From NCBI GenBank assembly GCA_005786915.1, contig SYCM01000123.1, positions 1-16,421 of the forward strand: a DNA stretch of 16,421 nt, given 5' to 3'. Every line of letters begins with the position of its first letter. Within the stretch, counting starts at the first letter, position 1. Under the pieces are notes generated by a model. It was not told where the DNA came from. It did not search any database and was given only the letters and a program-made list of their open reading frames with translations. Shown here piece by piece: positions 6,822 to 13,850 of this stretch. The translations under genes and the position numbers were made by a program. The stretch is from Bacteroidota bacterium. Lineage in GTDB: Bacteria; Bacteroidota; Bacteroidia; Flavobacteriales; Schleiferiaceae.

Positions 6822-6850
6822 CACCTTCAAACCCCGCTATCCACCACCCT

Positions 6851-7237
6851 ATGAAGTTGACCGGAAAAGGCAGCAAGCCCTACAGCATTTTAACCGCCAA
6901 ATGCCCGAAGTGCCACGAGGGCGAAATGTTTGTCGACCCCAATCCCTACCGCTTGCGGAACATGGACCAAATGCACGCCTGCTGCAGCGTGTGCGGCCAA
7001 GAGTTCGAGCCCGAGCCCAATTTCTACTACGGGGCCATGTACGTTTCCTACGCCTACACGGTGGCGCTTTTTGTCGCGGTCTACGTGGTGTGCGGAGTGT
7101 GGATTGGCCTGGGCATGTGGACCACCGTGGGCATCCTCGCCGCGACCCTTTTGGCCCTTGGACCGTGGCTCTTTCGCCTCGCCCGAGTGACCTACCTAAA
7201 CTTTTTTGTTTCCTACGACCCCAAAGCCAAGGGCTAA
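6851..7237 (+). CDS. DUF983 zinc-ribbon membrane protein
   Basis: A 128-residue protein of the DUF983 family, function unknown. Four cysteines in two pairs, CPKC (C18, C21) and CSVC (C45, C48), suggest a zinc ribbon at the cytoplasmic N-terminal side. Two hydrophobic segments at about 64-82 and 92-110 follow. The signature PNFYYGAMYVSYAYTVA marks the family. The frame is open 32 codons upstream, but the family begins near MKLTGKGSKPYSILTAKCPKC, and the candidate promoter lies inside that upstream extension, so the ATG at 6851 is preferred. Its TAA stop overlaps the stop of the convergent oxidoreductase gene (CTAA at 7234-7237). Confidence 0.88.
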   Translation: MKLTGKGSKPYSILTAKCPKCHEGEMFVDPNPYRLRNMDQMHACCSVCGQEFEPEPNFYYGAMYVSYAYTVALFVAVYVVCGVWIGLGMWTTVGILAATLLALGPWLFRLARVTYLNFFVSYDPKAKG

Positions 7238-8205
7238 CGCTTCAAGGCCGACCACAATTCCTGCGCGAGGAGCGGGGCGTGCAGGGTTCCGCGCGACCCG
7301 AGGCCGTTGAGAAGCCCCAGTCCCTCGCACTCGGGGTGCCATCCCCAGCGGGGTCGGCGGTCGCTGGTCGTCGGGCGAATGCCGGTCCATGCGCTGTGCA
7401 CGGTCACTTCGGTCTGGATCCAAGCTCGTGCGGAGTCCAGTAATTCGTCGGTTTGGCTGGCCTGCGGCGATGGCGGGAGCGCTGTTCCGCTCGAAATGCC
7501 CCATCCGTAGGACGCTCCCAGTTGGTAGGTTCCGTCGGGTTCCGGAAGCAAAAAGTGGCTGCGGTGCAGCATAACCTGCGGCCCGCGGGTTAAGGACACC
7601 CGCAAACCCTGTCCCGAAGTGCGGGCAAAGCGCAAGTCGCCCCAGAAATGCTCTGCCCAGCGCGCTTGGTAGCCCTCGCACAGCACCACCACGTCGTATT
7701 CCTGGGTGCCGTTGAGCAGCCACCCTCCCTTCGGCAGCGGCTCTAGGGTTTCGACGACCACCTCGCGCAATGTGAATTCGCTCCGCGCGGCGTCGGCAAA
7801 GGCCCTAAGGTTTACCCGAAAGCTCTCGTTCACGGTGCCCAGGCAGATGCCCTTGATGCCCGCCGGGGATTCCACCAAGGGCCCCAAGTAGGGGCCCAGC
7901 GTTGGATGGTCCGCCAGCGCATTCCAATCGTTGACCTCTTCAGGGCTGCGGAGCACCTCATAAATGGGTTCTGAGCCGCGCACCGAGTCTGGATAAAACG
8001 CTCGAGCAGCCGCCAACGCCTCGGCGGCCCGCCACACCACTCGACGCCGCTTGAGCACTACCGGATTGACCAGCCCCGTGGCTACGCGCGTGGCGCTCCG
8101 CTCGGGATGCGCATCAAACAGCTCCACGTGCGCGCCCACAGGGGCTTGCTTCGCCACTGCGACTCCGGCAATTCCGGCTCCTATAACTGCAATTCGCTGC
8201 GGCAT
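7234..8205 (-). CDS. FAD-dependent oxidoreductase (DAO/glycine-oxidase-like fold)
   Basis: A 323-residue protein beginning with a dinucleotide-binding beta-alpha-beta unit: IAVIGAGIAG (GxGxxG at residues 9-14), followed by an acidic residue at the end of beta-2 in VELFDAHP. The C-terminal segment WTGIRPTTSDRRPRWG, then LGLLNGLGSRGTLHAPLLAQEL, is typical of D-amino-acid-oxidase-like FAD enzymes. The substrate is not identifiable. The ATG at 8205 is preferred over one 21 bases upstream because it directly precedes the FAD fold. It is co-oriented with the type IX operon, and from general knowledge such a gene often follows gldN in Flavobacteriia. Here, however, a strong terminator separates them. 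The stop overlaps that of the DUF983 gene. Confidence 0.88.
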   Translation of the reverse strand: MPQRIAVIGAGIAGVAVAKQAPVGAHVELFDAHPERSATRVATGLVNPVVLKRRRVVWRAAEALAAARAFYPDSVRGSEPIYEVLRSPEEVNDWNALADHPTLGPYLGPLVESPAGIKGICLGTVNESFRVNLRAFADAARSEFTLREVVVETLEPLPKGGWLLNGTQEYDVVVLCEGYQARWAEHFWGDLRFARTSGQGLRVSLTRGPQVMLHRSHFLLPEPDGTYQLGASYGWGISSGTALPPSPQASQTDELLDSARAWIQTEVTVHSAWTGIRPTTSDRRPRWGWHPECEGLGLLNGLGSRGTLHAPLLAQELWSALKR

Positions 8206-8224
8206 GCTTGACCACCTTGGGCGC

Positions 8225-8252
8225 AAAAAAAAGCCACCCGCAGTGGGGTGGC
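8225..8252 (-). terminator. Intrinsic terminator after gldN
   Basis: On the minus strand GCCACCC, a six-base loop (CACTGC) and GGGTGGC form a 7-base-pair GC-rich stem, immediately followed by eight T residues (8232-8225). It lies 22 bases after the gldN stop and 19 bases before the oxidoreductase start. This is a textbook Rho-independent terminator and marks the end of the topA-to-gldN transcription unit. Confidence 0.9.
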
Positions 8253-8274
8253 CGTAGGTGCACCAATTCAGTAT

Positions 8275-9099
8275 TTAGAACTGCCAGTAGTCGTGTTCGC
8301 GGTTGCGAATGTCTTCGCGAATGCGCTTCGACTCGAGAAGCTGTTCCATCGGATTATTGGGTTTGTAGTCCTTGATCTCGCGGTCGTAGACGTTGTCTTC
8401 TTTCATCACGATGGCATTGAAGTAGCGCATCTGAAAGATCTGGTCAAACGTCAAACGGCGCGTGTTGTTGTTCGGGTTGTAGGCCACATTCGTCGCAAGC
8501 GCTTGGCGCGCGTCGGGGAACCATACCCAAAACAAGTTGACGATGTCGCCCTCTTGCGGATCCTTAATTACCGGAGAAATTCCGATGATGCGGCTCTTAA
8601 GTTCGCCCCGCTGCTTGTCAAAGTACCAGTCGCTCTTGATGTCCCATGCGAGGATGTTATTGGCCTTAATCTCAATAGAGTCAATCGCCAAGATGGTGCC
8701 GTCGTCGTTGTCGCGAATGGTATCGATTCGGAACAATCGGCTGCCCACTTCGCTCATGGTCAACGGACGCATGAACAAATCGTCGTCGTACACCTCGGTG
8801 ATGCTGCCTTCGCTCATAATGGCATCCTTCATCACATCAAATAGCGACTTGCGGTCGGGCAAGACCTGAATCGGATAGTACAGCGGGTGGTTCAGCTTCT
8901 CCAGCGTGTGGATGCGCTCCCAGTTGCGGCGCGACCACAGCATGTCGTCTTGGCGCAAGTGGGGGTAGGGCACCACGCGCGTCTGGCTGACGTGAATTTC
9001 GGACTTAGGAATCAATCCATCGTCCTGGGGCGAGAGCACCTGGGCCTCGAGGGTAACCCCCACGAGCAACAGCGCTACTAATGAAGCAAATTTTTTCAT
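8275..9099 (-). CDS. gldN: Type IX secretion/gliding protein GldN (PorN)
   Basis: A periplasmic component of the type IX secretion system, 274 residues. In Porphyromonas gingivalis PorN works with the lipoprotein PorK (GldK) in a large ring under the outer membrane. The signal peptide MKKFASLVALLLVGVTLEA ends at about residue 19. Characteristic segments include DMLWSRRNWERIHTLEKLNHPLYYP, LFDVMKDAI, ITEVYDDDLF, RIIGISPV, LFWVWFPDAR and FDQIFQMRYFNAIVMKEDNVYDREI. Only one base separates its ATG from the gldM stop, so coupled translation is expected. It is the last gene before the intrinsic terminator. Confidence 0.97.
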   Translation of the reverse strand: MKKFASLVALLLVGVTLEAQVLSPQDDGLIPKSEIHVSQTRVVPYPHLRQDDMLWSRRNWERIHTLEKLNHPLYYPIQVLPDRKSLFDVMKDAIMSEGSITEVYDDDLFMRPLTMSEVGSRLFRIDTIRDNDDGTILAIDSIEIKANNILAWDIKSDWYFDKQRGELKSRIIGISPVIKDPQEGDIVNLFWVWFPDARQALATNVAYNPNNNTRRLTFDQIFQMRYFNAIVMKEDNVYDREIKDYKPNNPMEQLLESKRIREDIRNREHDYWQF

Positions 9100-9100
9100 G

Positions 9101-10615
9101 TTACTGAACGTCTAGAACTACGTTGGAAATGTTCTCAATACGCGCTCCCTGGGGAGTTTGCGCCTTGATTTTGCGAATAGAAACCGAAGACCCCGGGCGC
9201 AAACGTTCAATCTGGTCGCGCAAATCATTCGGGACTTTGTTTCCTTTGACTTGAATGGCGGGCTTGCCCTCAAGCTTGATTTCAAAGGCAGTAACCGAAA
9301 GGGGAAGATCAAACGGGAAGTCTTGGTATTCCGCTTCAACTATACCCTTGGCGAGCAAGCTGGTTGAAATCAAGCCCTCTTTTTTCTTGTAAACCATACC
9401 TACCGCTTGAGGAAGACCTTTAATCCGGTAAACTTTAGAACCCGCTTTGCGCGTCTTACCGTCCTTTTCCTTGACAGTTACCGATATGGTCACTTCTTTG
9501 CCCTCAACCTTGGTTACGTCAGCCACGTAGTTACCGGCTTTTCCGGAGATGCCCGGTCCAGAGACTACGAGATTTTCAGGTGCGACACCGGGAACCGAAA
9601 CTTCAATGGGGTTGTCCACATTGCGGTAGAGTACGTTCATCTTAGTAGCAGCAATAACTACACTTGGAGGCGCGACCGTGTAGGTCAACTCAAACGGGTA
9701 GTCCTTGTCCCCTCCAGGTACGCGCATGCTGCCTCTGAGGGTCTTGCTGCCGTTTCCTGAGCCTTGAATGCGGATTTTACCCACACCTTCTTCAACCGAC
9801 TGCGGCGTGACGCCTATGAACTGCGGATTGCGGCCTTTGTCGTAGGCGGCGAGGAATACGTCGGCCTCGAGGTAGTCGCCTTGAGTTACATAGGTACTCT
9901 TGGGCATAACAACCGCACGTACGTTGTCAAATTTCAGCGTGTTGGCGTCGATTTGTCCGTACAGGTGTTCCACCGTCTTGGCCTCCATACGGCGAACGCG
10001 CGACTGCAAGTCGGTCAGGAATGGGATGATGCCAGCTAAGGGAAGTTCGGCGAACGTGGCACGCTCCCAAGACATCTTCTTGCCCTCCACCACCTCATCG
10101 TCGAACATAAAGGTCTCATGAACGGCACGCTTCATCTCGGCATCACCATCCGTCTGCGATTCGAGAAAGGCTCGGTAGGCAATAAGTTTTTCCTTGATTT
10201 CCTTGGCCTTACCTTGACCGCCGATGCTCTTGTCGTTAAGCAGGTAGTTCTCCGCGATATCTCGGTTGTCCGCACCTTTGTATCGCCCTTCTTTATCCAA
10301 GCCACCCGTAAGTTGAACCATTTCATCCTTGGCTAACTTGAGAACTGCAAAAACCTCTTCAGATTGCTTTTGAACTTCTTTTGCGCGTTCATTGATGGGA
10401 ATTGCGCGCGGATTTTCAGAAACCTGTGCCTGTATGGCCTGGTACATGGTCGCGGTTCCACGTTCGACGGTACTGACCGTAGCGTTCATTCCCAAGTCGA
10501 GCTTGTCTAGCACGCGAAGGATGTCTTTCGATACGTTCAAGGCCAGCATGGCGGTCAACACGAGGTACATCATGTTGATCATCTTCTGACGTGGAGATAT
10601 TTTACCTGAAGCCAT
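9101..10615 (-). CDS. gldM: Type IX secretion/gliding motor protein GldM (PorM)
   Basis: A 504-residue inner-membrane protein with one N-terminal transmembrane helix (about residues 13-29, NMMYLVLTAMLALNVSK) and a long periplasmic part that in homologues forms four domains spanning toward the GldK/GldN ring. The cytoplasmic start MASGKISPRQKM is conserved, including R9, a residue implicated in the GldL-GldM motor. GldM and GldL form a proton-driven rotary motor powering type IX secretion and gliding. The coding sequence is distinctly less GC-rich than topA or the ABC-F gene (about 43% GC in the row at 9601 by hand count). A 51-base AT-rich gap separates it from gldL. Confidence 0.97.
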   Translation of the reverse strand: MASGKISPRQKMINMMYLVLTAMLALNVSKDILRVLDKLDLGMNATVSTVERGTATMYQAIQAQVSENPRAIPINERAKEVQKQSEEVFAVLKLAKDEMVQLTGGLDKEGRYKGADNRDIAENYLLNDKSIGGQGKAKEIKEKLIAYRAFLESQTDGDAEMKRAVHETFMFDDEVVEGKKMSWERATFAELPLAGIIPFLTDLQSRVRRMEAKTVEHLYGQIDANTLKFDNVRAVVMPKSTYVTQGDYLEADVFLAAYDKGRNPQFIGVTPQSVEEGVGKIRIQGSGNGSKTLRGSMRVPGGDKDYPFELTYTVAPPSVVIAATKMNVLYRNVDNPIEVSVPGVAPENLVVSGPGISGKAGNYVADVTKVEGKEVTISVTVKEKDGKTRKAGSKVYRIKGLPQAVGMVYKKKEGLISTSLLAKGIVEAEYQDFPFDLPLSVTAFEIKLEGKPAIQVKGNKVPNDLRDQIERLRPGSSVSIRKIKAQTPQGARIENISNVVLDVQ

Positions 10616-10666
10616 TACGTTTTAATAATCCAATTATCGAGAAATAAGATAAAGTCTGCCTTTGTA

Positions 10667-11329
10667 TCAGGAACGCACGTTCATCGCGGCCAACATGTTT
10701 CCGTACACGGAATTCAGCTGAGAAAGGTTTTGGCTCAACTTATTCACTTCACCCGCAAGCGCTTCCGTATTTTGGGCAGAGGCACTAAGTTTCTCCATCA
10801 CGGTGTTTTGAATGTCTACCTGACTCGTAGTGTTTTCTAATTGAACGGCGTACAGTGCGTTCAGGGCCTCCATGTTTTTGGCAGCCGCACTTAATTGCTG
10901 GCTGTACGCTGCACTCGCTCCTGCAGCATCCGTCGCAGTGTTCAATGAAGCGGCGGTTTCACTCAATTTGCGCATTCCCGCAGAAAGGCTGTCGAGTAAT
11001 TCAGGACCAATTTTGGCTTCTTCCAGCATGCGGTCAAGCTCTTGAGTTACCGTGCCACGAACTTTTCTGTTAGACTTATTGTCTGCAACGGGTTCATTTT
11101 CGAGTTCCGGATATACCAACGACCAGTCGTAGTCCTTGGGCTGCGCTTCAAAAGCTGAAATGGCGAAAATCACTGCTTCGGTGGTAAGACCAAGGATTAG
11201 CATTAGGTCAGCTCCCTTCAAGTGAAGGATTTTGAACAGCGCACCCATAATAACTACGGCTGCACCCAAGCCGTAAAGCTTGGTCATGAAATTCTTAAAG
11301 CGCTTGCCGTTAACGTCGATTAAAGCCAT
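10667..11329 (-). CDS. gldL: Type IX secretion/gliding motor protein GldL (PorL)
   Basis: A 220-residue inner-membrane protein with two helices, about residues 17-36 (LYGLGAAVVIMGALFKILH) and 41-60. The second contains the conserved acid in GLTTEAVIFAISAFE (E51), equivalent to the glutamate central to proton coupling in the GldLM motor of F. johnsoniae. The rest is a cytoplasmic, Ala/Ser/Leu-rich helical tail with many heptad-like stretches (residues about 95-215). Family length is normal. Local GC is about 48% in two 60-base rows counted by hand, clearly below the flanking genes. It starts 45 bases after the gldK stop. Confidence 0.97.
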   Translation of the reverse strand: MALIDVNGKRFKNFMTKLYGLGAAVVIMGALFKILHLKGADLMLILGLTTEAVIFAISAFEAQPKDYDWSLVYPELENEPVADNKSNRKVRGTVTQELDRMLEEAKIGPELLDSLSAGMRKLSETAASLNTATDAAGASAAYSQQLSAAAKNMEALNALYAVQLENTTSQVDIQNTVMEKLSASAQNTEALAGEVNKLSQNLSQLNSVYGNMLAAMNVRS

Positions 11330-11374
11330 TTTGAAGGGAGTTAAAGGGTTAAGAGAGAGATTGTTGGTTAATTT

Positions 11375-12808
11375 TTAGAAGTCGCGGCGGTCGCGGCCGA
11401 GGAAGCTTTGAACCGTGCGGAAGCCAATGTAGGACTTGGCGGTGTCTTGGTACTCGTAGTCGCGCATGCCGTTCTGCATGAAGATGGCCACGTCCTTCCA
11501 TGATCCGCCGCGAATCACCTTGCGCTTGAGCGTCACGGGATCCGATTCGGCGGCGTTGTACTTGAAGTCGGGGCTGAAATCCGCTACGTAGAAGTACGAA
11601 GCCTCATCCCATGCGGTGCTGGTCCATTCGGCGACGTTGCCGGCCATGTCGTACAGACCGTATCCGTTGGGCTCATAGCTGTGCACTCGAACCGGATACA
11701 TTCCGCCGTCGGCTACAAGGTTTCCGCGTCCGGGCTTAAAGTTCGCCAAGAAGCAGCCCTTGCTGTTGGTGGTGTAGGGCCCGCCCCAGGGGTAGGTTGT
11801 CAGTTCGCGTCCACCGCGTGCAGCGTACTCCCACTCGGCCTCAGTCGGCAGGCGGAACTCGTTCTCAATGAAGTCGTTGTTCTGCTTCAGGTAGGTATTG
11901 CGGTAGTGCGTACGCCAGTTGGCGAAGGCCGTAGCTTGCTTCCAGCTCACGCCCACTACGGGGTACTCGTCGTAGGCCGGGTGCCAGAAGTAGTTGTCGT
12001 GCAGGTTTTCGTTGAACGAGTACGTGAAGTCCGAAATCCACGCTAGGGTGTCCGGGTAAACATTCACAATTTCGCTCACGAAAAAGCTTGAGCGGTCGGA
12101 TACTTTCTTGCCGTTTTTGATGTAGTCGCGGTACGAGAAGGTACGTCCGTCGCCGTCGGCGTCGCGGAAGTCTTTCTGCCAGCGGTTTTCTTTAGATGCA
12201 GCCTTTTGCTTGTCTACCCAAAAGTGCAGGTAGTTCAGCTGGCGGGAGTCAATGCTGCGTCCGCCCAAGAATCGCTCTTCGGGAGACAAGTACATCGACT
12301 CGATGATCTCCGTGTATTCCTCAGAGGGGTAGCGGTCGACGTCCCATACCAGACGGCGCGTCCAGTCGAGGTAGGTCTGCATCGAGTCCGGGTAGTTGAG
12401 TCCTACAAATTCTTCGTAGAAGGTCGGATTGTTCATGTCGGCGTAGTTGATGTACTCGTAGCCTTCGACCATGCCCTCAGCGAGGCGGTAGCGCAGGATG
12501 GAGTCGCGAACCCAATCGACAAATTGGCGGTACTCGTTGTTGGTGATTTCGGTTTCGTCCATGTAGAACGCCGGAACCGACACCGACTTGGTCGAAGCCG
12601 TGAGGGTTGCGGGGACGTCCACGTCGGAATTACCCATGGCAAACTGTCCTTGCGGAATGAAAACCATTCCGTAGGGGTCTGAAGGGTAGAAATCGGGGCG
12701 GTTTTGAACGCCAACCAATTCCCCGTGGTCTCCGCCCGAACAGGCAGCGAGAACCAGCGCGGCAAAGCCTGCGAGGGAAAAGGATTTAACCATAGGTAAG
12801 TGTTTCAT
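11375..12808 (-). CDS. gldK: Type IX secretion/gliding lipoprotein GldK (PorK)
   Basis: An outer-membrane-associated lipoprotein that forms a periplasmic ring with GldN in the type IX secretion system. Lipobox LAAC with C23, followed by SGGD. The rest (about residues 45-470) is a formylglycine-generating-enzyme/sulfatase-modifying-factor fold: MVFIPQGQFAMGNSD, PAFYMDETEITNNEYRQFV, NEFRLPTEAEWEYAARGG, YGLYDMAGNVAEW and RGGSWKD. The paired catalytic cysteines of true FGE enzymes are absent from the C-terminal segment, consistent with a structural role. Start: the ATG at 12808 gives MKHLPMVKSF; a second in-frame ATG at 12793 would still leave a workable lipoprotein signal. It follows porP by 32 bases. 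Confidence 0.97.
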   Translation of the reverse strand: MKHLPMVKSFSLAGFAALVLAACSGGDHGELVGVQNRPDFYPSDPYGMVFIPQGQFAMGNSDVDVPATLTASTKSVSVPAFYMDETEITNNEYRQFVDWVRDSILRYRLAEGMVEGYEYINYADMNNPTFYEEFVGLNYPDSMQTYLDWTRRLVWDVDRYPSEEYTEIIESMYLSPEERFLGGRSIDSRQLNYLHFWVDKQKAASKENRWQKDFRDADGDGRTFSYRDYIKNGKKVSDRSSFFVSEIVNVYPDTLAWISDFTYSFNENLHDNYFWHPAYDEYPVVGVSWKQATAFANWRTHYRNTYLKQNNDFIENEFRLPTEAEWEYAARGGRELTTYPWGGPYTTNSKGCFLANFKPGRGNLVADGGMYPVRVHSYEPNGYGLYDMAGNVAEWTSTAWDEASYFYVADFSPDFKYNAAESDPVTLKRKVIRGGSWKDVAIFMQNGMRDYEYQDTAKSYIGFRTVQSFLGRDRRDF

Positions 12809-12840
12809 GGTCTTGGTCTAACGTCTTTGAGGGCGCGATA

Positions 12841-13782
12841 TTACAAAAATCTTGGATTACGGTAGCTACCGTTGATGCGCGGTGGAATTTCAATCGTGAA
12901 GCAATAAGTCAAAAATAACTCGTGAGAACCTGAAGAATAGGCACTTAAAGAGGATGTAGTAAGGTCGTAGGAATACGATGCCCGTAGGGAAGGCATAATC
13001 TGGTAGCCGAGCATTAGGCTTAAGGCGTCTTGGTTCCGGTACCCCAAGCCGGCGTAAATCTTGTCCAAAATGAGCGCGTTGGCATTGAGGTCCACGCTGA
13101 GGTTGGAGTTGAGGTCCGACTTGAGCAGCACGCTCGGGGTGATGCGAATCGGGGTGGACGTGGGCAGGTTAAAGCTGTATCCCCCGGTTAGGAAGTAGTG
13201 CATCGTGCTCTTAAAGCGGGCAGGACTGCCCGAGAATACGGCGTCGCTTTGAAGAAGGCGTGACGTGGATAGCCCGGCAAACCACGTATCGGTTGTGTAG
13301 TAAGCACCGAAATTCAGTTCGGGGGTGAAGGAGGTGGCTCCGTTGCCCACCACGGCAGGATCGCTCGGGTTGTCGGGGTAGATCCACTGAGCGTTGCGCA
13401 CGTTCTTGTTTTTGAAGTCAACCGCCAAACCCAAACCAAGTTGGCCGGCACCCAGGTCCATTTGGTAGGCATACCCAAGTGCGGCCGAAACGTCTTCGAA
13501 AAAGCCGATGCGGTCGTTGACCACATTGAGCATGAGTCCGCCGTGAAGTACGTCGAGCGGAATCGAGGCATTCACGTTTAGGGTATTGGGTGCGCCTTCA
13601 AATCCGACCCACTGAAGTCGCTGCCCCATGTTAACGCAAATGCCTTCGCCGCTCCCTGCAACGCCAGGATTGAATCCCAAACGGTTGTGGTAGTATTGCG
13701 TGAACTGCACGTCCTGCTGCGCCCATAGCGCGCTGGAAATGAGCACCATTGCGCCTGTGATAATGGATTTGAAACGAGTCAT
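12841..13782 (-). CDS. porP: PorP/SprF family type IX secretion membrane protein
   Basis: A 313-residue outer-membrane beta-barrel of the PorP/SprF family. The signal peptide MTRFKSIITGAMVLISSALWAQ is followed by the hallmark start of the mature protein, QDVQFTQYYHNRLGFNPGVAG. The C-terminus ends in a typical NPRFL. PorP is part of the P. gingivalis type IX machinery; SprF paralogues serve adhesin export in gliding species. Its place directly before gldK resembles the porPKLMN order. The frame is open 33 codons further upstream, but that extension overlaps the arginase-like gene and would bury the signal peptide, so the ATG at 13782 is chosen. It lies 68 bases after the arginase-like gene. 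Confidence 0.95.
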   Translation of the reverse strand: MTRFKSIITGAMVLISSALWAQQDVQFTQYYHNRLGFNPGVAGSGEGICVNMGQRLQWVGFEGAPNTLNVNASIPLDVLHGGLMLNVVNDRIGFFEDVSAALGYAYQMDLGAGQLGLGLAVDFKNKNVRNAQWIYPDNPSDPAVVGNGATSFTPELNFGAYYTTDTWFAGLSTSRLLQSDAVFSGSPARFKSTMHYFLTGGYSFNLPTSTPIRITPSVLLKSDLNSNLSVDLNANALILDKIYAGLGYRNQDALSLMLGYQIMPSLRASYSYDLTTSSLSAYSSGSHELFLTYCFTIEIPPRINGSYRNPRFL

Positions 13783-13812
13783 TCGGGTGTTCAGGGTCAA
13801 GCGAATCAGCGC

Positions 13813-13820
13813 TAAAAGTA
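13813..13820 (-). promoter_or_regulatory. Weak candidate -7 element upstream of porP (TACTTTTA)
   Basis: TACTTTTA matches TAnnTTTG at all but the last base. A TTTG lies 22 bases further upstream (13846-13843), within the loose range for a -33 element. It sits in the 68-base AT-rich gap before porP, ending 30 bases before the ATG. It could be an internal promoter letting porP-gldKLMN be expressed without topA. Confidence 0.25.
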
Positions 13821-13850
13821 GCAAAAAATAGCGTTCGTACTTCAAAAAGC

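Noticed and set aside
6755..6850. Upstream start for the DUF983 protein
   Set aside because: Family similarity begins at the ATG at 6851, and the candidate promoter box at 6814-6821 lies within the proposed extension.
13800..13850. Terminator between the arginase-like gene and porP
   Set aside because: Short inverted bases around CGCTA/TAGCG leave a 14-base loop and no proper stem-T-tract order; too weak to call.
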